Positions 16,103 to 22,136 of a stretch of 22,136 nt of DNA are shown here, one piece after another. The stretch is from NCBI GenBank assembly GCA_016219765.1, contig JACRKM010000029.1:1-22136 (forward strand), given 5' to 3'. Within the stretch, counting starts at the first letter, position 1, and the number at the start of each line of letters is the position of its first letter. The stretch comes from Candidatus Woesearchaeota archaeon (GTDB lineage Archaea; Nanobdellota; Nanobdellia; Woesearchaeales; UBA11576). A model generated the notes under the pieces. That model was not told the origin of the DNA, made no database searches, and saw only the letters and a list, made by a program, of their open reading frames with translations. A program made the translations under genes and the position numbers.

Positions 16103-19100
16103 TCATTTAGCCGGCTGTGGAGCTCCCGGCAATCCGATGTTTTCATAGCTTGGATTATCGCTGAGAGCCTCTTTGCATATGTCCTTTGTTGCTGCTTTGA
16201 AACGATCTCCAATGCCGCCTTCAACGATGTCTGCAATAATGTTTGTGAGTGCAGTGCCCCACTCAAGGAAACGGCACGCACCGCAACCGATGGTGTGCGG
16301 CTCCTGGCAAAACACAAGATCACACGCCTTGTCAAACACCCAGCCGACGAGCTGGAGTGGTTGGCGCCCGATATCGGCAAGGATGTTGCTTAATTGATCG
16401 AGGTATTGAAACAGCGGCAGGATATTCATGACTTGGCCGGTGAAGTACTGGCACATCAAAAAGTCATATTCCTTATCACACCGCCAAAGCGGTCGCCCGC
16501 TGGGAACGTCAATCTTGTAGCACAGGAGGCGTTTGCATTGAATCTGCAAGTACTTATCCAAATTTAGAATTATTCCAGGCAAACACGCGCTCATTACGCT
16601 TGTGACGATGCTCTTTTGCGGGTCAAAATCTTGTTGGTTGAACAGCCTCGCGCCGGCAAGTTCTGGATTCGTGACCTTATTATTTACATCAGCCCACCAC
16701 CCGTTCACGCGGTTCCATGTCTTTTGGATGTTACACCAAGTTGTCGTGCACCCCGGGCGCGGCGCTGAGGTGACCCTGCACGCGATAAAAAGTTGGCAGA
16801 ATTCATGGAGACGATACATGAGTTCCACCGCAAAGTTGTCTTGCGTCACGCTGTACCTTCCGATCGTCGATGAGACATCGCACTGACCTGCAGCGGCTCC
16901 AGCAGGCGTGTCACAAGTTCCTGCAAAAAAGTCCCTGATCCCGCCGAAGATGGCGTTGAGCTGGATGATTGTCGCAAGCATGCTGCAGATCGCTTTTGCA
17001 ATCTCAAAGATCTTGCGGATGGTGACGAGCCAGTCCCATCTATCTATGTCGTCCTGCAGCTCAGCGACACGAGCTTTCATGTTGCCGATGTTGCTGCCGA
17101 GCGGGTTGTTGAAGACAGGAATCCTGAATGATGCATTGACAAGATCTGGCTGCGTGATCGCTTTCTCTTGTCCTTTCTTATACGTTTTCACGATCGACGT
17201 AACTCTGATGGTGCAGTTAATCCAAATTTCATTCACTGCCTTTTTGACTCCTTTTGATTCGGTATAGACTTCTGGTGTGCTTGCAGGATTCATTTCGATA
17301 ACAGCAATATCTTCAAGCGTTTCCTGTGCAGGCTGGCTTGCGTAATTTGGGAAGTCGAACAATGTTACAGCGTACTTGTTTGTCGCAGGGTCTACATTCA
17401 CAAATTCGAGATTCTTGCAATCCTGCGGATTAAGCTGCAGTGAGAGCACTTTCGGGTTTCTTCCGCCTACTGCTTCCAACTTGAAGTGCTCATAGATGCG
17501 CTGCGGATTGAGCGACCAAATGAGTCGGTCGAGCCCGATGCTCGGAGAGAAATCTATCAGGCGGTACTTCCATGTTCGAATGCTTTGGTTTTCAACAGCG
17601 AGTACCTCGAGTCCCTTTTGTCCTTTCTCCGGGTACGTGTAATTACCAACAAAGCCCATCAGGTCGGTGAATTGGAAGTTGATGCGCAGGTTGTCCTTTC
17701 CTGACAATGGCCCGCTGTATCCAGGAATGACTGGCGCTTTCGGCTTGAAGACGCATTCGTAAATGCGATTTTTTGTATCAGCAATGACTTGATTTTCAGT
17801 GCAGTCACCTTCGACCGCTGCGGCGCTTGAATCGTCGATGAGCGCGGTGAAGTTAGCGACTGCTTTCTTGAGCTGGGATTGTTCTGCGACAAACACATGC
17901 ACCTCAACAGAGTCGCCTGTTGACATAATCGGCAGCGGGTCATGCTTCTCACCGATAGCAGTCAAGTTCGTCAATGCTGAAAGCTCTTTTGAAACTTCTG
18001 GCGGTTTCCCGTCGACGAAAAATACACCAACGAATGGTTCTGTCAAGTGATTTCCGGCGTCATCCTGCGTAGGCTCGACGATGCGGACGTTTAATTTTGT
18101 GTGCGTGGGTTTGTCGGTCCTGATGGCTTTCCACACACATGTCCAGCCGCTCTTGCATTCATTAGGAACAAGCACTGTTGAAGAGCCTGATCCTGATACG
18201 ACATCCTGGATGCCAAATTCTGAAAAATCTGCAAATACCTGCGCATTTGCCATTCCAGACCCGCCTTCTGTAACGTCGAGCTTCACATCATTGAGTGTCG
18301 GCCTTACCCAGTATCGCCCTTTGTCATCGGCAAAATCCGTGTAGAATTTCGCAGGTACCGGCGGATTTTTTTCGTACAGGATGCTGAGTGTTCTTGTCGT
18401 TGTAAGGAGATTGTTGAAGTCGTCCTTTGCTTCGATGCCCACGCTGATAGTTGTTGGTCCTGTCAGCAGCACAATCAACCCTCCAACATTGCACGTGTAG
18501 GTTTTTTTGTCGGTTCCAAATGGGCCCGCGCATTTAACTTTCTGTTTGCCGCCGTAATGTTTGTAAGCTTCCGCAAATGTTGGCTGGGCATTGATAGAAG
18601 AGAGATCAAAGTAGACAGTATCTGCAAAAGCCTCAGCATTGGCAGCCGAATCTTCGCTGAAATTCACGATAAGCTGCGCAGGGGAGATCGGCAAACCATT
18701 TGTAAAGCTGATGGGCTTGCCATTTTGATTGACTAGTGTGAGGCCTTTTACTTCGGGAGGTTTTGTATCGATTGTTACTTGCTGGCACTGTTGTCCAACA
18801 TTGTCAAGTCTGTCCTTTGCTTCCACACAGATTTGCTTTTTCTCAACACCAACAACCGGTATGGTAAGATTGATTGTCTTTGTCGCTTCGCAGCCAGACG
18901 GCATTTCTTTTTCTTCTCCCACGGTGATTCCTGAAACACTGAATCTGATTGATTGTAACCCGGAACACACGCCGCTGCACACTGCTGAACTGCACGCCTC
19001 GTCTTTTATTGTGTACGTTGTCGTTACGATTCCTCCTGGCAGCGGGGTGTAGGAGAGGCCGGCAACTTTTGGCGGAAGTTCATCAACGTAGACAGATCCT

Positions 19101-19516
19101 GGAACCGGCGTCGTTATCGGCGTTTCAGCATCGCTGAAAAGCTGCAGCGTGAACTTCACAACACCGTATCCCGGAGGAAGCGTCAGCTGTGGTCGTGTAA
19201 ATGTGCACAGTGAACGGCTAGTTGCTGGATCCTCAAGCTTGCAATCAAATGTCCGTGTTGGATCTTCTACTATCTTGAGCTGTCCTGGCCCGAGTTGAGG
19301 ATCTTCAGGAGAGAAAACTGTTGCATTGATCGTGATCGTATCCGTGCGTGTCATGAATCCACTGACTTGCTTCGAGCCGTACACACTGAGGGGCTGCTGG
19401 ATCGTTGAAGCAATTACCAGCGAAGAGTAGAGCGGAAGCGTGAGTATCAAGAAGAGCATGAATAGTGCCTTATTGACATGCTTCGATTTCTCGTATCGTG
19501 GCTGTTTAAGCTTCAT
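16103..19516 (-). CDS. Large secreted Ig-repeat surface protein B
   Basis: A 1137-aa secreted protein. The signal peptide has a basic N-region (1-16), a hydrophobic core (17-36) and likely cleavage near residue 37. Four boundary motifs (VDELPPKV 144-151, IDTKPPEV 249-256, YEKNPPVP 381-388, VDGKPPEV 501-508) mark at least five Ig-like units between about 40 and 640; these motifs are typical spacers between archaeal and bacterial surface Ig repeats. Residues 640-805 are a further beta-rich region. The C-terminal module (805-1137) mixes hydrophobic helices (833-860, 968-990, 1024-1066) with about 20 Cys, including CLPGIILNLDKYLQIQCKRLLC-type pairing at 978-999. It resembles hydrophobic/Cys parts of the giant protein C (CKRLLC against CDRVMC). 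Nine N-glycosylation sequons all lie before residue 800. The start is chosen because it directly follows two out-of-frame decoy ATGs and gives the signal peptide. It follows A1 by 43 nt. Probable adhesin-like glycoprotein; function inferred. Confidence 0.86.
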   Translation of the reverse strand: MKLKQPRYEKSKHVNKALFMLFLILTLPLYSSLVIASTIQQPLSVYGSKQVSGFMTRTDTITINATVFSPEDPQLGPGQLKIVEDPTRTFDCKLEDPATSRSLCTFTRPQLTLPPGYGVVKFTLQLFSDAETPITTPVPGSVYVDELPPKVAGLSYTPLPGGIVTTTYTIKDEACSSAVCSGVCSGLQSIRFSVSGITVGEEKEMPSGCEATKTINLTIPVVGVEKKQICVEAKDRLDNVGQQCQQVTIDTKPPEVKGLTLVNQNGKPISFTNGLPISPAQLIVNFSEDSAANAEAFADTVYFDLSSINAQPTFAEAYKHYGGKQKVKCAGPFGTDKKTYTCNVGGLIVLLTGPTTISVGIEAKDDFNNLLTTTRTLSILYEKNPPVPAKFYTDFADDKGRYWVRPTLNDVKLDVTEGGSGMANAQVFADFSEFGIQDVVSGSGSSTVLVPNECKSGWTCVWKAIRTDKPTHTKLNVRIVEPTQDDAGNHLTEPFVGVFFVDGKPPEVSKELSALTNLTAIGEKHDPLPIMSTGDSVEVHVFVAEQSQLKKAVANFTALIDDSSAAAVEGDCTENQVIADTKNRIYECVFKPKAPVIPGYSGPLSGKDNLRINFQFTDLMGFVGNYTYPEKGQKGLEVLAVENQSIRTWKYRLIDFSPSIGLDRLIWSLNPQRIYEHFKLEAVGGRNPKVLSLQLNPQDCKNLEFVNVDPATNKYAVTLFDFPNYASQPAQETLEDIAVIEMNPASTPEVYTESKGVKKAVNEIWINCTIRVTSIVKTYKKGQEKAITQPDLVNASFRIPVFNNPLGSNIGNMKARVAELQDDIDRWDWLVTIRKIFEIAKAICSMLATIIQLNAIFGGIRDFFAGTCDTPAGAAAGQCDVSSTIGRYSVTQDNFAVELMYRLHEFCQLFIACRVTSAPRPGCTTTWCNIQKTWNRVNGWWADVNNKVTNPELAGARLFNQQDFDPQKSIVTSVMSACLPGIILNLDKYLQIQCKRLLCYKIDVPSGRPLWRCDKEYDFLMCQYFTGQVMNILPLFQYLDQLSNILADIGRQPLQLVGWVFDKACDLVFCQEPHTIGCGACRFLEWGTALTNIIADIVEGGIGDRFKAATKDICKEALSDNPSYENIGLPGAPQPAK

Positions 19517-19550
19517 GTTTGTTTAACCTTCATGTTGTATCTATCTTCAT
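19500..19550 (-). repeat. Three 17-nt tandem repeats spanning the start of B, with ATGA-linked mini-ORFs
   Basis: On the minus strand three adjacent 17-nt units begin ATGAAG: 19550-19534, 19533-19517 and 19516-19500. Units 2 and 3 agree at 14 of 17 positions, units 1 and 2 at 11 of 17. The third ATG is the real start of gene B. The first two open hexapeptide frames (MKIDTT and MKVKQT), each ending in a TGA that overlaps the next ATG as ATGA. The hexapeptides resemble the true N-terminus MKLKQP, so the leader looks like a duplicated start region. It may tune translation by termination-reinitiation, or be a slippage-prone site. Confidence 0.75.
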
Positions 19551-19559
19551 GTAATATCT

Positions 19560-21806
19560 TCAGGTGACGATCCACTGTGGAAGCAGCTCTGTTCTGTAAA
19601 GGGTGGAGAATTTTTGCACTTGACCGACCTGCTCCAGGCCGGGCGCCTTCTTCAGTGACTCTGAATGCGTTATCGGTGGCGGGAATCTTAAAACAAAGAA
19701 GACTACTTTCTTGCTTCCGTACAACTGGTCTGCAGGTATCTCGATGTAGCCTGTCTCTTCATTGAAGACAACTCCGCCGCTGGGGAATGCGTCGTACTTT
19801 TGTTCATCAAAGTGGATTTCCTGGTCTTTCCCGAACGGCACTTCGATCTTGATATCTTCTGCAGGCACGCGCGTTGGGTTGTTCTTGTCTTCCTTGACCA
19901 TCATTCCCTGCACTTCATAGGTTCCTGGAATGAGCTCGATCTCGGTCGTATTGACTCCTGTAATGACCACGTAAGCGCTAAACCCGCTCATGGAATCATT
20001 GGTGATGCGTTTGAGCATGATGATTGCTTTTTCTTTCGGAGAGACAGGACTGTATGGCGCTGCTACGGGCAGCAGGTATTGTCCTTGATCGAAATTAAGC
20101 CCTTTGACAAATATCGTTGCATTGATGCGCTTTGTCGGGAAGAGTTCGATCGTGAATTCCTTGGATTTGTTTCTCGCAGAAGCGAATCCTTTCGTAAATG
20201 GCTGGTAGCCTCGCTTCGTGATTTGGAGCTGGCCAAGACCGACAGGGAATTTCTCGACGACTGCGGACTCATTGAGAAGCACTTCTGCGGTGATCCCGAT
20301 GAAACAAGCCTGGCCCGCAGCAATGAATTCAACCCGCGCCCCGTACACCGGCTCTTTTGTGATTGCATCAATGGTTTTGATTGTGTGCGGTCCACCATTT
20401 CGCAGTTCTGCATTGCACACCTGCGTTCCTTGCGGAATCGTGATCGTACTGAAACGCGCCCAGGTCTTGTTTAGCGGCGCATTATCGCGGATGTTCACTT
20501 CGAAGGCGAAGTTGAATTGCAGTCCTTCTCCATTGAATGCGCTTGGATCTTCGATGGTGGTCATCACCGGGTATGAAATGTCGTACCAGATCCTGTACGT
20601 ATTGATGCCGAGGATTGCCAGGATTTTTGCTCCTTGCAGCCGATCAGGGCCGACGACCTCTTGCCCCCCATTAAGCTGCAGATAGATCGGCCACCAATCA
20701 AGGTACGTGAATTTTGCATTCAGGCTGGAGAAGTCACTGCTGATGTTTGGCTGAAGGATCATCTTGTCAGTCAGTGAAGTCTTTAAAGGATCTTCGATGT
20801 ACTTGCCAGTCTTATCCTGCGTGAACCAGATATTTCTATAGAAATTGTTTGTCCGATCAACCTTGAGCTGCCCAATGCCTCCGGGCAGAACAAGAGACTC
20901 CATCTTGCGTTGAGTATCGCTGCGTGTCCAGAACATGTAATCGCCAGGATCGAAACGAGTGTCGGATATAGGAGGAAGTTTGCTTGGTGACGAAGGCCAC
21001 GAGTACATGCTGATAAGGTTCATCGTGTGTGTTTCAAATACCGCGTTTTCTGCCTCGATGTTAACAATCTCAGATGCTAGTTCGTAGACCTGTTTCAGCT
21101 TTACAGGAACGCTTGTGAAATATTTTTGCACATCCGTAACCCTTCCTGCACGACCGACGCTGAGAGGGTATGTTACGAGCACCGCCACATCCTTATCAGT
21201 CACGTGCGCGTCTGTTTTTGGCTCACCAAGGATTTGGAAGGTGAAGCCTTGTTCCTTAAATTGCGAAAAGCCTCCAAGGCACGTGGCAAGATGCCTGTTA
21301 ACAAACTTGTCGATCTGCGATTCGATTGAATTGTCACCGGCAGTCTTATACAGCGCCGGCCTGTTTGATCCTGCCTTGCAATTCTTCTTGCAGTCATTGG
21401 ACGAGGCGTGATACAGCCAGTAAGGGACAGTGAGGTTTCCTCCGGGGAAAAACGTGATCATGTCCGATTCTGTCGGCTCAATTCCAACAATCATCGCTTT
21501 TCCAGAGAGTTCGGCGTCCCATGGATCTATGTATCCTCCGCGTAAAGAGAGTTGTTTCAATGCCTGTTTTACGGTCTTTGCCATGCAGTCCTCTACAAAA
21601 ATCTTGATTGGCTGTGCTTCCAGCGGCACTTCTTCGATCTTTGGGCGAAACGTTGCTTCGACTCCCGCTAAAACGATTTGGCTCCTGATGTAAAATATGA
21701 GTGCGGATGAAAACAGGAGGATGATTCCTATGATTATGAATACCGTGATCTGTGCTCGGCGGTTGCAAAGTAACTTTGCTAGCGCTCTTCCTCTTTTTTT
21801 TACCAT
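19560..21806 (-). CDS. Pilin-like anchored surface protein A1
   Basis: A 748-aa protein with a basic 18-residue N-terminus ending RRA, then QITVFIIIGIILLF and a single hydrophobic helix to about residue 40. As in A2 this is like a class III prepilin signal (possible cleavage A18-Q19) but with Phe instead of Glu at +5; an uncleaved signal anchor is equally possible. The exported part shares with A2 the blocks GVEA (48-51), VPYWLYH (127-133), LATCLGGF (173-180) and YDISYPVMTTIEDPSAFNGEG (408-428, allowing for substitutions). A carboxypeptidase-regulatory-like unit follows (about 465-540; VYGARVEF, then ITKRGYQPF). A further beta-rich region of about 180 residues (560-748) includes IPGTYEVQG (625-633), a PEGA-like turn. 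Eight N-glycosylation sequons support an outside location. The ATG at 21806 has no Shine-Dalgarno but a TATA-like box 21-26 nt upstream, fitting a leaderless first gene of the operon; B follows 43 nt downstream. Function inferred: anchored partner of B. Confidence 0.85.
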   Translation of the reverse strand: MVKKRGRALAKLLCNRRAQITVFIIIGIILLFSSALIFYIRSQIVLAGVEATFRPKIEEVPLEAQPIKIFVEDCMAKTVKQALKQLSLRGGYIDPWDAELSGKAMIVGIEPTESDMITFFPGGNLTVPYWLYHASSNDCKKNCKAGSNRPALYKTAGDNSIESQIDKFVNRHLATCLGGFSQFKEQGFTFQILGEPKTDAHVTDKDVAVLVTYPLSVGRAGRVTDVQKYFTSVPVKLKQVYELASEIVNIEAENAVFETHTMNLISMYSWPSSPSKLPPISDTRFDPGDYMFWTRSDTQRKMESLVLPGGIGQLKVDRTNNFYRNIWFTQDKTGKYIEDPLKTSLTDKMILQPNISSDFSSLNAKFTYLDWWPIYLQLNGGQEVVGPDRLQGAKILAILGINTYRIWYDISYPVMTTIEDPSAFNGEGLQFNFAFEVNIRDNAPLNKTWARFSTITIPQGTQVCNAELRNGGPHTIKTIDAITKEPVYGARVEFIAAGQACFIGITAEVLLNESAVVEKFPVGLGQLQITKRGYQPFTKGFASARNKSKEFTIELFPTKRINATIFVKGLNFDQGQYLLPVAAPYSPVSPKEKAIIMLKRITNDSMSGFSAYVVITGVNTTEIELIPGTYEVQGMMVKEDKNNPTRVPAEDIKIEVPFGKDQEIHFDEQKYDAFPSGGVVFNEETGYIEIPADQLYGSKKVVFFVLRFPPPITHSESLKKAPGLEQVGQVQKFSTLYRTELLPQWIVT

Positions 21807-21826
21807 GGGCTGTTTTGTTGGTGGGA

Positions 21827-21832
21827 ATTTAT
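21827..21832 (-). promoter_or_regulatory. TATA-like box of A1 (leaderless arrangement)
   Basis: The minus strand reads caccataaattccc, with ATAAAT centred about 23 nt before the ATG at 21806. Archaeal TATA boxes lie about 22-28 nt before the transcription start, so transcription would begin at or next to the ATG. This agrees with the absence of a Shine-Dalgarno. It would be the main promoter for the minus-strand series. Confidence 0.4.
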
Positions 21833-21921
21833 GGTGTTACATTCTGGAACATCTGACATCCCGCAGCGTAAACCTCAGAGAGGTGTGGAAACGATAGTGA
21901 CCACATCTACGCTGGCAAGAT

Positions 21922-21952
21922 CGGGCGACCTTCGCTACGCTACGGTCACCCG
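21922..21952 (-). other. 9-bp hairpin upstream of A1
   Basis: On the minus strand cgggtgacc (21952-21944) pairs with ggtcgcccg (21930-21922) through one G-U wobble, around a 13-nt loop that contains two GTAGC copies. The wobble pairs only in minus-strand RNA; the plus strand would have a C-A mismatch. It sits at the end of the fragmentary frame at 21935-22135 and could mark the 3' end of an upstream minus-strand transcript. No clear T-run follows. Confidence 0.4.
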
Positions 21953-22135
21953 CGTTATAATCATATCATACGGAATTATTTTGAGGATGTCGGGCGGTGC
22001 AGGAAAGATCTTGTACACGCTCCCTCCGCAGTCCAATTTGTAGTTCCTTTCACTTGGTGCCTCTTACGCTTTGCTTGCGATGCTCCTCAAACAAGTGAAC
22101 CGGTAAACATCCGATTCGATTTTTTCACATATTGA
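21935..22135 (-). pseudogene. Possible 3' end of an upstream gene, interrupted by in-frame TAA
   Basis: One minus-strand frame reads ICEKIESDVYRFTCLRSIASKA up to a TAA at 22066-22064. It then continues open as NYKLDCGGSVYKIFPAPP and ILKIIPYDMIITRVTVA to a TAG at 21937-21935. Both parts look protein-like; the C..I......Cl..iA pattern resembles Cys pairs in the other surface proteins here. Either the first part is the true C-terminus of a gene lying to the right and the rest is chance, or the gene is disrupted by one stop. The window edge prevents a decision. Apart from this, the hairpin and the TATA-like site, I see nothing in 21807-22136. Confidence 0.25.
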
Positions 22136-22136
22136 A

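Noticed and set aside
16084..16380. Upstream extension (99 codons) of the 497-aa gene
   Set aside because: It overlaps the conserved C-terminal module of B on the same strand, looks non-coding, and would bury the clear signal peptide that begins at the ATG at 16083.
19517..19550. The two ATGs just upstream of B as alternative starts
   Set aside because: Both are out of frame with B and hit TGA after six codons; kept only as a possible control element.
19800..20474. Plus-strand open frame of 224 codons inside A1
   Set aside because: It lies antisense to the well-supported A1 gene, and its translation has an odd composition with no domain, signal peptide or ribosome site.
21790..21806. A-run (8 bases) at the start of A1 as a frameshift or phase-variation switch
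   Set aside because: It encodes a sensible Val-Lys-Lys-Arg basic N-region, and the frame is intact; no sign of variation can be seen from one sequence.
1..22136. CRISPR array, tRNA or rRNA genes, insertion sequence
   Set aside because: No regularly spaced identical repeats, no cloverleaf or rRNA-like segment, and no transposase or terminal inverted repeats were seen on reading the window.

Overview
The window most likely comes from a DPANN archaeon, probably of the Woesearchaeota/Pacearchaeota (Nanoarchaeota) type. This is inferred from protein style, since no rRNA or ribosomal protein is present. Three things point there: N-termini of the form K/R-R-G/A-QITVFIIIGI, very large secreted Ig/FN3 proteins with Cys-rich hydrophobic C-terminal modules, and mostly Shine-Dalgarno-less starts with an archaeal TATA-like element at leaderless distance.

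Layout. Positions 1-215 hold no convincing gene but have two stem-loops. One plus-strand gene (216-1085) encodes a soluble DUF58/vWA-like protein. Everything else is on the minus strand, transcribed right to left, as seven genes from 21806 to 1128: a pilin-like anchored protein of 748 aa (A1), an Ig-repeat secreted protein of 1137 aa (B), a secreted 497-aa protein with a charged coiled-coil segment, a six-TM protein of 321 aa (M1), a second pilin-like anchored protein of 678 aa (A2), a giant 3094-aa FN3/Ig/Cys-rich protein (C), and a second six-TM protein of 312 aa (M2). The right edge (21807-22136) is a 330-bp upstream region with a TATA-like site, a hairpin and a fragmentary reading frame.

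The main result is that the seven genes form two paralogous modules in the same order: A1-B-(497 aa)-M1 and A2-C-M2. A1/A2 align along most of their length, M1/M2 share length and six-TM spacing, and B/C share Ig-type N-terminal regions followed by a Cys-containing hydrophobic module. I read this as a duplicated cell-surface system: a membrane-anchored partner, a large glycosylated adhesin-like protein, and a polytopic membrane protein that could help export or anchor it. No protein here has a recognisable enzyme active site, and no prepilin peptidase, secretion ATPase or MoxR gene is in view, so the function (attachment, host contact, surface layer) is inference.

Other notable signals: both large-protein genes (B and C) are preceded by short tandem repeats that create chains of tiny ORFs joined by ATGA overlaps and ending exactly on the true start codon. 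N-glycosylation sequons are packed into the Ig/FN3 halves of B and C and almost absent from their C-terminal parts. In C one FN3 domain appears to be inserted inside an Ig-like domain.
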